Shown: one piece after another, positions 1-7,908 of the stretch | Layout: each line of letters opens with the position of its first letter | Position numbering within the stretch: position 1 is the first letter of the stretch | Assembly (NCBI RefSeq): GCF_030285785.1 | Contig: NZ_CP127247.1 | Coordinates: 4,363,501 to 4,427,500, forward strand | Reading direction: 5' to 3' | Length of the DNA: 64,000 nucleotides | Source: Parasedimentitalea psychrophila | GTDB taxonomy: Bacteria > Pseudomonadota > Alphaproteobacteria > Rhodobacterales > Rhodobacteraceae | Notes under the pieces: model-generated | Seen by the model: only the letters and a program-made list of their open reading frames with translations | Told to the model about the DNA's origin: nothing | The model's database searches: none | Translations under genes and position numbers: made by a program

Positions 1-560
1 GTCAACAACACCCTTCCCAGCCGCCTGATCGTGAGTGACACGCGCTGTTTGCTTTCGGCACCGAGCAGAGTTTCCATTTGCAAACCATATCGGATCAAAT
101 CGCGAATATCGCTGTCATTTTGTTGAAACTTGATGATCAACTCGGGCAGTGATTTGACCAAATCCCTATCCGGCCCGGCCACAATCGGCGCAAAATAATC
201 CAACCGATTTTGGATTCGGATGAACTTCTCAGCCACAATGCCATCTGCCCGCACCTCATCAAACATCGGGTAATCGTGCAATGTGGCTACGCGATTGTAA
301 TATTTGGCGAATTCAAGACGAAAAACATTCAGGTTCTCGCCTTCCTTGGCCCGATAGGCAATTTCCGTCATTTTTATGTGGGAAAACTGAACCTGTGCTA
401 GGTTCCAAGTCAATCGCTCGGAGGCTTTGCCCCCAACCGTGTCCAGCTCATCCAGAACGAGCCGTCCAAGTCCTAGCGAAAGCGTCCCAAGGCCAACAAG
501 AAATGCAATCGTCAGCGTGAGCACCAGTCTTGTGCGTGCTGTGGCGCGTTTGGAGTTCAA
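1..560 (-). CDS. sensor histidine kinase, N-terminal part (runs off window)
   Basis: An open frame on the minus strand runs from a TTG at 560 to the window edge without a stop. The TTG is preceded by AGGAAGG at 8-nt spacing, which decides the start. The protein opens with basic residues (NSKRATARTR), then one hydrophobic segment (about residues 11-33), then a soluble, mostly helical stretch that should be extracytoplasmic. This is the usual front end of a membrane sensor kinase. The kinase core lies outside the window, so the class is inferred from this layout and from the divergent NarL-type response regulator at 1009. It could instead be another transmembrane sensor such as a chemoreceptor. 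Confidence 0.6.
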   Translation of the reverse strand, partial: MNSKRATARTRLVLTLTIAFLVGLGTLSLGLGRLVLDELDTVGGKASERLTWNLAQVQFSHIKMTEIAYRAKEGENLNVFRLEFAKYYNRVATLHDYPMFDEVRADGIVAEKFIRIQNRLDYFAPIVAGPDRDLVKSLPELIIKFQQNDSDIRDLIRYGLQMETLLGAESKQRVSLTIRRLGRVLL

Positions 561-1008
561 TTGGCAGACCTTCCTAATTATCGGGTTGCAGGACGAACCG
601 CACCAATCAGCATTTTAGTCCCAGAATCAGGGGTGAAGACAACGAGGCGCAGCCAAGATAATAAATATGACAACCTTGAAAATCTATTTGGAAAATCAAA
701 AAGTCAGTGCGACACTCAATAGCGGACGACCGGCCAAACCTGACACAGAAACGGCTGGAACGCACGTTAGCCTAAGTATACCCGACTATCCTTTTGTATA
801 TGGGCTGTACTTAGGTCGCCCCCTCCTCAGCCAAGCTTATCAGGTCTCAAATGAGCAGCCCAACCCTGAACTTCGAGGGTGATGTCCATAAAAATTTGAA
901 GCATTTAGGTCGAAAAAAAACGCTCTCCATTTCACAAAAGTGGATGGTATTGGCAAGTTTACCGCTATATTGAAAATATGGGGGAACTTAATCCAGTAAG
1001 TGAGTTTC
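561..1008. other. intergenic region between divergent sensor and regulator genes
   Basis: About 450 bp with no convincing gene. Short open frames here lack ribosome binding sites and recognisable sequence. The part from about 880 to 1000 is AT-rich and should hold the regulator promoter, but I cannot place -35/-10 boxes with confidence. Confidence 0.5.
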
Positions 1009-1623
1009 ATGCGCATATTACTTGCAGACGACCACGACATGGTTCGTGACACCATATCCGCCTACCTGCATTCAGTAGGCGGCGCCGAAGTAACCTCGAC
1101 CGTCAACCTGCCAGATGCACTGGACCAGATCGAAAAGACTGGTCCATTTGATCTTGTTCTGCTCGATTACAACATGCCGGGGATGTTTGGCCTCGAGGGG
1201 CTGGCGCGCGCGTTGAAAAGCAATGGCGGCAAGGGCGTCGCCATCCTGTCCGGCAGCGCCCCCACCCACACCGCTCAGGATGCGCTGGACGCGGGCGCCA
1301 TTGGCTATCTGCCAAAAACCATGGGGGCTAAATCGCTGCTGAACGCCGTCCGCTTCATGAGCGCAGGCGAGGTATATGTCCCGGTTGAGCTGCTCAGAGA
1401 GCAATCACCTGCAAACGTTCACCCTTTGGCTGAAAAACTCAGCCCGCGCGAGGTCGAAGTTCTGAGCGGTCTTTGCCGCGGACAATCCAACAAGGAAATT
1501 GCCCGCGATCTGGAGTTGCAGGAAGTGACCATCAAACTGCATGTGCGGACCCTGTGTCGCAAACTGGACGCAAAAAACAGAACCCAGGCTGCGATCACTG
1601 CAAAAGAAGCCGGTCTGTTCTAA
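1009..1623 (+). CDS. NarL/FixJ-family response regulator
   Basis: Cytoplasmic DNA-binding response regulator of 204 residues. It has a receiver domain (residues 1 to about 118) with the acidic pair in LLADDHD, the phospho-acceptor aspartate in VLLDYNMPG and the conserved lysine in YLPKT. A LuxR-type helix-turn-helix follows (LSPREVEVL, then NKEIARDLELQEVTIKLHVRTLCRKL). I chose ATG 1009 because receiver domains normally begin as MRILLADDH; an in-frame GTG at 1000 is possible. It is divergent from the membrane sensor fragment at 1-560, its likely partner. Targets are not evident. Confidence 0.85.
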   Translation: MRILLADDHDMVRDTISAYLHSVGGAEVTSTVNLPDALDQIEKTGPFDLVLLDYNMPGMFGLEGLARALKSNGGKGVAILSGSAPTHTAQDALDAGAIGYLPKTMGAKSLLNAVRFMSAGEVYVPVELLREQSPANVHPLAEKLSPREVEVLSGLCRGQSNKEIARDLELQEVTIKLHVRTLCRKLDAKNRTQAAITAKEAGLF

Positions 1624-1642
1624 TGCGTCCTGGGACCGGCGT

Positions 1643-2875
1643 TTACAGCACAGCCGGAAGCTTGGCGTAGCCGCGAAACCTCATCCGGCCTCCACCTATG
1701 CGACCGGGAAGGATCTGAAAATCCGGGAACCGATTCAAAAATCGTCCAATCGCAATCCAGCCTTCCATCCGCGCCAGCGTCAGACCCACGCAGACATGCG
1801 GACCACCTGCAAACGCCAGGTGGCGGTTCCGGGCCCGTGATATGTCGAAAATCTCGGGCGCGTCGAACACATCCGGGTCGCGATTAGCTGCGCCAATCAC
1901 CAGATGCAAATTGGTGCCCTTGGCGATGATCCTGCCGTCGATCTCAACCTCTGCCGTGGTTTCGCGGTTGCCCAGCTGATTGGGAGAGCGAAACCGCAAC
2001 ATCTCTTCAATGGCCGGTTTGATCAACTCAGGGCTGTTCAGCAATCGCTCTTTTTGATCCGGATGATCCTGTAAAAGGGCCAATCCGTTGCCAATCAGGT
2101 TGGTGGTGGTTTCATGGCCTGCGTTCAGGATGAAGATACAGTTCTGAATCAACTCGATTTCGCTTAATGTGCCGTCGGCCCCCTCCCCTTGAATCAATCG
2201 GGTCAGCACATCGTTTTCCAGATCCCCCGGCTGCGCCCGCCGCCGTCCAATCAGGTCCGACAAATAGGCTTTGAACTCGGCAACTGCCGTTTGACCGGCC
2301 GCCAGCTGTTCGGCGCTCAGCGACGGTTCCAACGCCCCGAGGATCGCCAGCGACCAGTCCCGCAGCGGTCCGCGTTCCTCCATCGGTACGTCCAGCAGGT
2401 TGCCAATGATCTGGATCGGGATAGAGGAGGCAAAATCTTCGATCAGATCCACCTGATCTCGCTGCGCCATATCCTCCAGCAAATGATCGACGGTTGCGAT
2501 CAACCCTGTCTCCATTCGGGCAATGGCGCGCGGCGCCAGTGCCGAGGTCATGATCCTGCGCACCCGCGTGTGCAGCGGCGGGTCGGAAAACACCAGCGAG
2601 CTGGTGTGATGTTCAAACAGTGGCGAACCAACCCCGAACTTGGGCCCAAATGCCGCCTTTTTATCTGACGAATACAGGGTGGTATCACGGTAAATACGAT
2701 CCAGATCACGGTGACGGCACAGCATCACCGACCCATCCGGCTGCGGCAAAACCGGAGCCTCTGCCAGAAGCGCGTCATAGTAGGGAAAAGGATCGTCAAC
2801 AAACCCCTGCGGCGGATTCGCTAGATCAAAGCCTTCAATATTCACATTTGCTTGCAACGCTCTGTTTGCGGCCAT
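1643..2875 (-). CDS. cytochrome P450 (bacterial class I type)
   Basis: Soluble heme-thiolate monooxygenase of about 410 residues, the normal length for bacterial P450s. Visible motifs are the I-helix oxygen-binding AGHETT, the K-helix ExxR region (EEMLRFRSPNQ) and the heme loop FAGGPHVCVG, whose cysteine is the axial ligand. ATG 2875 is preferred because GAGAGAGG lies about 9 nt upstream; starts at 2881 (ATG) and 2884 (GTG) are also in frame. No ferredoxin or ferredoxin reductase lies beside it, so it must use redox partners encoded elsewhere. Substrate unknown. It ends 19 nt from the convergent response regulator gene. Confidence 0.92.
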   Translation of the reverse strand: MAANRALQANVNIEGFDLANPPQGFVDDPFPYYDALLAEAPVLPQPDGSVMLCRHRDLDRIYRDTTLYSSDKKAAFGPKFGVGSPLFEHHTSSLVFSDPPLHTRVRRIMTSALAPRAIARMETGLIATVDHLLEDMAQRDQVDLIEDFASSIPIQIIGNLLDVPMEERGPLRDWSLAILGALEPSLSAEQLAAGQTAVAEFKAYLSDLIGRRRAQPGDLENDVLTRLIQGEGADGTLSEIELIQNCIFILNAGHETTTNLIGNGLALLQDHPDQKERLLNSPELIKPAIEEMLRFRSPNQLGNRETTAEVEIDGRIIAKGTNLHLVIGAANRDPDVFDAPEIFDISRARNRHLAFAGGPHVCVGLTLARMEGWIAIGRFLNRFPDFQILPGRIGGGRMRFRGYAKLPAVL

Positions 2876-3012
2876 TCCCATCACCCTCTCTCAATTTCAC
2901 AGATAGGGTGAATGACTGTAAGTACACTGTCAATTGCCAGGAGGGGCAAACGGTCTCTGTCCGGGCGTTTTCTATGGATGACAACCGCGTTCAGCCCGGA
3001 TAGAAACGAAAC

Positions 3013-3345
3013 ATGAACACACCGATATCCTCGATCCGCAACCTTGGCCCCGCATATGAAGAGGCTTGTGCCCGTGCGGGCATCCAAACGGCTGAACAGC
3101 TGCGGCAGCTAGGCGCTGATGAGACCTATGAGCAGTTGTTGAAAACCGGCACCAGACCCCATTTCATTGGCTATTACGTGTTGGTGATGGGCCTGCAGGG
3201 TCGGCCGTGGAATGACTGCAAGGGGGAGGAAAAAAAGGCGCTTCGCGTCCGGTTTGACGACATCAAGGGCCGCGCCTTTGACAAAGGGCTGTCAGAGCTG
3301 GAGGCGACCTTGAACCAGATCGGTGTCGTCGAGAAACGCCGCTAA
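3013..3345 (+). CDS. TfoX C-terminal domain protein
   Basis: A 110-residue protein consisting of a TfoX/Sxy C-terminal-like domain alone. It begins ISSIRNLGPAYEEACARAGI, the helix-hairpin-helix-like pattern of that domain, followed by TAEQLRQLGADETYEQLL. In gammaproteobacteria TfoX/Sxy regulates competence. The stand-alone C-terminal domain is common in Rhodobacterales and its role there is not established. Monocistronic, convergent with ndk, with a hairpin terminator between them. Confidence 0.8.
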   Translation: MNTPISSIRNLGPAYEEACARAGIQTAEQLRQLGADETYEQLLKTGTRPHFIGYYVLVMGLQGRPWNDCKGEEKKALRVRFDDIKGRAFDKGLSELEATLNQIGVVEKRR

Positions 3346-3364
3346 GCCCTCATCATACAAAAAA

Positions 3365-3388
3365 GGCCGCCTGCGTTAACAGACGGCC
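3365..3388. terminator. hairpin terminator of ndk (possibly bidirectional)
   Basis: GGCCGCCTG and CAGACGGCC form a 9-bp stem with one mismatch around a 6-nt loop. On the plus strand six A residues precede it, so the minus-strand transcript of ndk has a stem followed by a U run, a classical intrinsic terminator. Confidence 0.8.
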
Positions 3389-3415
3389 CAATCAATTTTC
3401 AAAACCGGCTAAGGT

Positions 3416-3838
3416 TTAGCCAACCAGTTCAAGACCGGAGAAGAAGTAAGCGATTTCTTCAGCAGCGGTTTCCGGAGCGTCGGAGCCGTGAACCGAGTTT
3501 TCGCCAACCGACTCAGCAAAGTCAGCGCGCACGGTGCCGGCGGCAGCGTCTGCTGGGTTGGTTGCGCCCATGACTTCACGGTTCTTGGCAATGGCGCCTT
3601 CGCCTTCCAGAACCTGGCAAACGATAGGAGCCGACGCCATGAATTCACACAGCTCACCGTAGAACGGACGCTCGGCGTGTACTTTGTAGAACTCACCCGC
3701 CTGCGCGATGGTCAGGTGAATACGCTTTTGTGCGACGATGCGCAGGCCGGCGTCTTCGAATTTGGCGTTGATCTTGCCAGTCAGGTTACGGCGTGTTGCA
3801 TCGGGCTTGATGATCGAAAATGTGCGTTCCAGAGCCAT
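3416..3838 (-). CDS. ndk: nucleoside-diphosphate kinase
   Basis: Transfers the gamma-phosphate from ATP to nucleoside diphosphates. 140 residues, the family norm. It begins [14 protein letters not shown] and carries the active-site histidine in NSVHGSD (His117), with RPFYGEL and GATNPADA also conserved. ATG 3838 is chosen because AGGAGA lies just upstream and homologues start here; a longer upstream in-frame extension exists but is not conserved in character. Confidence 0.97.
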   Translation of the reverse strand: MALERTFSIIKPDATRRNLTGKINAKFEDAGLRIVAQKRIHLTIAQAGEFYKVHAERPFYGELCEFMASAPIVCQVLEGEGAIAKNREVMGATNPADAAAGTVRADFAESVGENSVHGSDAPETAAEEIAYFFSGLELVG

Positions 3839-4036
3839 CGGGCTTCTCCTGTTATTGGGGTCGGGCAAAACGCCCCACCGCCAGTGATCTAATTTGGCGC
3901 TCGGGTAGCACGGCAGCCACCGTTTGGAAAGGGGACAGTCGGCGTCTGACCGCCGGAAATGCCGCAACAAACAGATCGCATCGAACCCCATAACAGAGAC
4001 TGGCGCACACCGTCACTGTCTGCTACGTCCGGCTTT

Positions 4037-5890
4037 ATGTTACGCATCAAAGATATCACATACGCGGTCGAAGGTCGGCCCCTGTTCGAAGGCGCCAGCG
4101 CCACCATTCCCAATGGGCACAAGGTTGGCCTGGTTGGCCGCAATGGCACCGGGAAAACCACTCTGTTCCGGCTGATTTACGGCGAACTGGTGTTGGAATC
4201 AGGCGACATATCGCTGCCCAACAAGGCCCGTATCGGCGGCATCTCGCAAGAGGCCCCGTCATCGAACGTGTCGCTGATCGACACCGTTCTGGCCGCCGAC
4301 ACCGAACGCGCTGAGCTGATGGCCGAGGCGGAAACCGCCACCGACCCGCACCGGATCGCCGACGTTCAGACCCGTCTGGCCGATATCGACGCCTGGTCCG
4401 CCGAGGCCCGTGCCGCCTCGATCCTCAAGGGTCTGGGTTTCGACGTCGAAGCGCAGCAACGCCCCTGCTCAGACTTCTCTGGCGGCTGGCGGATGCGGGT
4501 GGCCCTGGCTGCGGTGCTGTTTTCCGAACCGGACCTGCTGCTGCTGGATGAGCCGACCAACTACCTCGACCTCGAAGGCGCGCTGTGGCTTGAAGCCTAT
4601 CTGGTGAAATACCCACATACCGTGATCATCATCAGCCACGACCGCGAATTGCTGAACCGCTCGGTCGGTGGCATCCTGCATGTCGAAGAACGCGGCTTGA
4701 CCTATTACTCTGGCAACTATGATCAATTTGCCCGTCAGCGTGCTGCCAACCGGGCCGTGCAAGCCGCCGCTGCCAAAAAGCAAGATCTGCGTCGCGCCCA
4801 TTTGCAGGGCTTTGTGGACCGGTTCAAAGCCAAGGCAAGCAAGGCCAAGCAGGCGCAAAGCCGGGTCAAGATGCTGGAGAAGATGGAAACCATCCGCGCG
4901 CCCGAAGATGCCGCGCGCACGGTCTTCACCTTCCCCGAGCCCGAAGAAATGTCACCACCGATCATCGCCACCGAGGGGGCCTCGGTTGGTTATAACGGCA
5001 AGGCGATCCTGAGCAATCTGGACCTGCGCATCGACCAGGACGACCGCATTGCCCTGCTGGGCAAAAACGGCGAGGGTAAATCCACCCTGGCCAAGATGCT
5101 GTCGGCGCGCCTGCAGGTGATGTCGGGCAAGATGACCCAGTCGAACAAACTGCGCATCGGTTTCTTTGCCCAGCACCAGGTCGACGAGCTGTTCATTGAC
5201 GAAACGCCGCTGATGCACCTGCAACGGGAACGCCCCGGCGAGGGCCAGTCGAAACTGCGCGCCCGTCTGGCCGGATTTGGCCTGGGCGCCAATCAGGCTG
5301 ACACCGAAGTCGGACGGCTGTCCGGCGGCCAAAAAGCGCGGCTGTCCTTGTTGCTGGCGACCATTGATGCGCCGCATATGCTGATTCTCGATGAGCCGAC
5401 CAACCACCTGGATATTGAATCCCGCGAGGCGCTGGTCGAGGCGCTGACCGCCTATAGCGGTGCGGTGATCCTGGTCAGCCACGACATGCACCTGCTCAGC
5501 CTGGTGGCCGATCGCCTGTGGCTGGTCTCTAAGGGCACAGTGACCCCCTATGAGGGCGATCTGGCCTCTTATCGCGACCTGCTGCTGGCCAAGGACAAGC
5601 CAGCCCCAAAAGCGGCCGCAGCAAAGGCAAAACCCAAACGCCCCACCCGGGATGCCATTTTGGCGCTGCGCTCAGATGCCCGCAAAAGCGAGCAGCGGGT
5701 GGAAAAGCTGACGCAGATGAAGGAAAAGCTGGACACCAAACTGGGTGATCCCGAGATGTACCAGCCCGAGAACAAGGATCAGGCCAAGGTCTGGCAAAGC
5801 AAGCACGCCGAAGTCATGATTGCCCTGGGGCGTGCCGAGACCATGTGGATGAAGGCGCTGGAGAAACTGGAAAAAGCGGAAGCTCTATGA
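4037..5890 (+). CDS. ABC-F family ATPase (Uup/YheS-like)
   Basis: 617 residues with two ATP-binding cassettes and no membrane segments, the ABC-F layout of ribosome-associated translation factors. Cassette 1 has Walker A GRNGTGKTT (about residues 34-42), signature FSGGWRMR and Walker B LLLLDEPTNYLDL. The second has GKNGEGKST, LSGGQKAR and LILDEPTNHLD. A basic, Lys/Ala-rich interdomain linker and a charged C-terminal coiled-coil-like tail (about residues 520-617) resemble Uup/YheS. ATG 4037 (MLRIKDITYAV) is preferred over an upstream in-frame ATG at 3959 because it matches family N-termini. The stop overlaps the start of the marC-like gene. Confidence 0.93.
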   Translation: MLRIKDITYAVEGRPLFEGASATIPNGHKVGLVGRNGTGKTTLFRLIYGELVLESGDISLPNKARIGGISQEAPSSNVSLIDTVLAADTERAELMAEAETATDPHRIADVQTRLADIDAWSAEARAASILKGLGFDVEAQQRPCSDFSGGWRMRVALAAVLFSEPDLLLLDEPTNYLDLEGALWLEAYLVKYPHTVIIISHDRELLNRSVGGILHVEERGLTYYSGNYDQFARQRAANRAVQAAAAKKQDLRRAHLQGFVDRFKAKASKAKQAQSRVKMLEKMETIRAPEDAARTVFTFPEPEEMSPPIIATEGASVGYNGKAILSNLDLRIDQDDRIALLGKNGEGKSTLAKMLSARLQVMSGKMTQSNKLRIGFFAQHQVDELFIDETPLMHLQRERPGEGQSKLRARLAGFGLGANQADTEVGRLSGGQKARLSLLLATIDAPHMLILDEPTNHLDIESREALVEALTAYSGAVILVSHDMHLLSLVADRLWLVSKGTVTPYEGDLASYRDLLLAKDKPAPKAAAAKAKPKRPTRDAILALRSDARKSEQRVEKLTQMKEKLDTKLGDPEMYQPENKDQAKVWQSKHAEVMIALGRAETMWMKALEKLEKAEAL

Positions 5891-6507
5891 TCGACACGGC
5901 CTTTCTGATCACCTCGTTTGTGACGCTGTTTGTCATTGTGGATCCGATTGGCCTGACACCGGTATTTCTGGCACTGACTCAAGGCATGAGCCCAGCCAGA
6001 CGGCGCTCGGTCGGGCTGCGCTCCTGCTTCACCGCAGCCGGACTGCTGGCCCTGTTTGCCGCCTTTGGCGAGGCGGTGCTGGGATTTGTTGGCATCTCGA
6101 TGGCCGCCTTCCGGGTGGCTGGCGGCGCCCTGCTGTTCCTCACCGCACTGGACATGCTGTTTGAGCGGCGCACAAAGCGGCGGCAAGATCAGGGCAGCGA
6201 CGACGACATTGACGATCCTTCGGTTTTTCCAATGGCAATGCCGCTGATTGCCGGACCAGGTTCGATTGCGACGGTGATCCTGTTGGCCGGGCAAAGGCCA
6301 GGTATCGAAGGCTTTGCCATGGTGATAACCGTTATGCTGGCGGTGCTGGCCGTGCTGGTGGTGATGTTTCTCGCCTCTGGCCTGTTTGAGCGCATGCTGG
6401 GCAAAACCGGCATCAATGTGATCACCCGACTTCTGGGAATGCTGCTGGCCGCCCTGTCGGTGCAGTTCATTCTCGACGGGCTAAAGGACTTCGGATTTGC
6501 AGGCTAG
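5887..6507 (+). CDS. MarC family integral membrane protein
   Basis: 206 residues with about six hydrophobic segments. The opening (TAFLITSFVTLFVIVDPIGLTPVFLALT) and the central MAMPLIAGPGSIATVI are characteristic of the MarC/YhgN family, whose transport function remains unclear. The ATG overlaps the ABC-F stop as ATGA, so the two are probably co-transcribed and translationally coupled. Confidence 0.9.
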   Translation: MIDTAFLITSFVTLFVIVDPIGLTPVFLALTQGMSPARRRSVGLRSCFTAAGLLALFAAFGEAVLGFVGISMAAFRVAGGALLFLTALDMLFERRTKRRQDQGSDDDIDDPSVFPMAMPLIAGPGSIATVILLAGQRPGIEGFAMVITVMLAVLAVLVVMFLASGLFERMLGKTGINVITRLLGMLLAALSVQFILDGLKDFGFAG

Positions 6508-6553
6508 CAAGTTCAGCATCGATGTCTAAATTAGACTGCAGGGGGGATGCTTG

Positions 6554-7135
6554 ATGACAGATGTCGATTTTGGCCGGGTGATCTACCTTGTGCTGATGCT
6601 GGCCGCCGTGGGGTCCTGGGTGTTTGTACAAAACCGCCAGCGGCTGGGAAAAACAATACAGCAGCTCGCCATTTGGGCCTTTATCTTTCTGGGCGTGATT
6701 GCAGGTTATGGGCTCTGGGATGACATCCGCCGCACGGTCCTGTCGCAACAATCCGTGATCCGCAACAGCGGCCAGATCGCGGTACCACGCTCAGCCGACG
6801 GTCACTATTATCTGACCCTCAACATCAATTCCGTGCCTGTCACCTTTCTGGTCGATACCGGCGCCACCGATGTTGTGTTGAACGCAAAAGATGCGCGCAG
6901 GGCCGGAATAGACCCTGATGCCCTGGCCTACCTGGGCCGCGCCAACACGGCCAACGGAGAGGTGCGCACCGCCTCGGTCTGGCTCGACAGCATTTCACTG
7001 GGCCCCATCACTGACACCAATATCCGGGCCTGGGTCAATCAAGGCGAACTGGACCAATCGCTGCTTGGTATGAGTTATCTTCAACGCTGGTCCAGCATTG
7101 AAATTCGCAACGGCTCGTTGGTATTGACCCGCTGA
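6554..7135 (+). CDS. membrane-anchored retropepsin-like aspartic protease
   Basis: 193 residues. Two N-terminal hydrophobic segments (about residues 10-28 and 38-58) are followed by a single retroviral-type aspartic protease domain with active-site VDTGATDVVL and the later LLGMSYLQRW. This matches the clan AA family common in alphaproteobacteria, in which one domain per chain would dimerise. The predicted topology puts the catalytic domain in the periplasm. ATG 6554 directly follows an in-frame TTG (6551) and has a GGGGGGA motif upstream. It lies 46 nt after marC on the same strand. Confidence 0.87.
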   Translation: MTDVDFGRVIYLVLMLAAVGSWVFVQNRQRLGKTIQQLAIWAFIFLGVIAGYGLWDDIRRTVLSQQSVIRNSGQIAVPRSADGHYYLTLNINSVPVTFLVDTGATDVVLNAKDARRAGIDPDALAYLGRANTANGEVRTASVWLDSISLGPITDTNIRAWVNQGELDQSLLGMSYLQRWSSIEIRNGSLVLTR

Positions 7136-7142
7136 CAAAAAA

Positions 7143-7158
7143 TGCGCCTATTGGCGCA
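7143..7158 (+). terminator. hairpin after retropepsin gene
   Basis: TGCGCC-TATT-GGCGCA is a perfect 6-bp stem starting 7 nt after the stop codon. There is no U tract after it, so it may be a weak terminator or an mRNA 3' stabiliser. Confidence 0.5.
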
Positions 7159-7160
7159 GG

Positions 7161-7190
7161 CCTCCGGCGGAGGTATTTGAAACAAGAAGA
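7161..7190. repeat. Rhodobacterales intergenic repeat (CCTCCGGCGGAGG type)
   Basis: CCTCCGGCGGAGGTATTTGA followed by AACAAGAAGA is a copy of an intergenic repeat frequent in this group. An inverted counterpart (CTTCTTGTCCAAAATACCTC) lies at 7378-7397, so the 7136-7442 gap is framed by a repeat pair in inverse orientation. No gene is visible between them. Confidence 0.6.
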
Positions 7191-7377
7191 AAAACAGGTG
7201 GCGCCCACATCGGCGGCAAGACACTTTAAGGCTGATCGCAAGGCCCCCCGCCACGGGACGCAGATGGATCGCGCAGCGAGGTTTCTCCTTGTGCGGTCAT
7301 TGGCTCCTCAGCCTGTACCGCATAGGAAGTAAATCAGGTTTTGGTTAACCTTCGGTTAAAAGGAGAGCCGGGCCTGC

Positions 7378-7438
7378 TTCTTCTTGTCCAAAATACCTCA
7401 GGGTGAATTGGCCGCAGGCCAAGAGGGGCAGCGCCCCT
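7378..7438. repeat. inverted repeat copy plus two small hairpins
   Basis: It starts with the inverse of the 7161 repeat, then two perfect hairpins: TTGGCC-GCA-GGCCAA (about 7409-7423) and AGGGGC-AGC-GCCCCT (about 7424-7438). The second ends 4 nt before the stop of holC and may terminate holC on the minus strand. Confidence 0.55.
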
Positions 7439-7442
7439 GGCT

Positions 7443-7901
7443 TCAGGTTTCTGCCTTTTTTTCCCACTGGCCCGAGGCCTCGGACCAGTATTGTGCAGAA
7501 CAGCCAGCGTCCGTCAGTGTCTTCCATTGGCTGCGCGCGCGTTTGACGGCATCTCCGTCGGTGCCGTCAAACAAGACACAGACCCGCTGCAGCGCCTCCA
7601 CCTCGTCCGAACTCACCGATGCACCATCGACAGCCATCACGCAATCCGGGGTATTGGCAGCCATCGCGCCAGTGGTCAGAAGTACCGGCTGCAGCGCATC
7701 ATTGGGCCCACCCTGCACCCCGTGTGGCAGAAAACTATCCTTAGCGCCCTGCCAGAGATGTTCGTCCAACCACCCCATGCGATCCGGGTCCCGACCGCGA
7801 ACCGCAACCCGCCAACCCGCGCCCCCTGCCTTTTCCAGCAGCATGGGTAGGGTCTGTTCTAGGGACCTGCGGGTGAGGTGATAAAAGAAGACCGCGCCCA
7901 T
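7443..7901 (-). CDS. holC: DNA polymerase III subunit chi
   Basis: 152 residues. It opens MGAVFFYHLTRRSLEQTLP and continues with GWRVAVRG, LWQGAKDSFLPHG and the C-terminal VCVLFDGTD, all typical of HolC, which links the clamp loader to SSB. ATG 7901 is the family start. An upstream Arg-rich in-frame extension is only the pepA tandem repeat read in another frame. It follows pepA by 7 nt, so the two form an operon, as in many Rhodobacterales. Confidence 0.9.
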   Translation of the reverse strand: MGAVFFYHLTRRSLEQTLPMLLEKAGGAGWRVAVRGRDPDRMGWLDEHLWQGAKDSFLPHGVQGGPNDALQPVLLTTGAMAANTPDCVMAVDGASVSSDEVEALQRVCVLFDGTDGDAVKRARSQWKTLTDAGCSAQYWSEASGQWEKKAET

Positions 7902-7908
7902 TATCGCC

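Noticed and set aside
667-882. 71-codon plus-strand frame upstream of the response regulator
   Set aside because: No ribosome binding site, low-complexity protein, and it ends in the regulator's upstream region; treated as non-coding.
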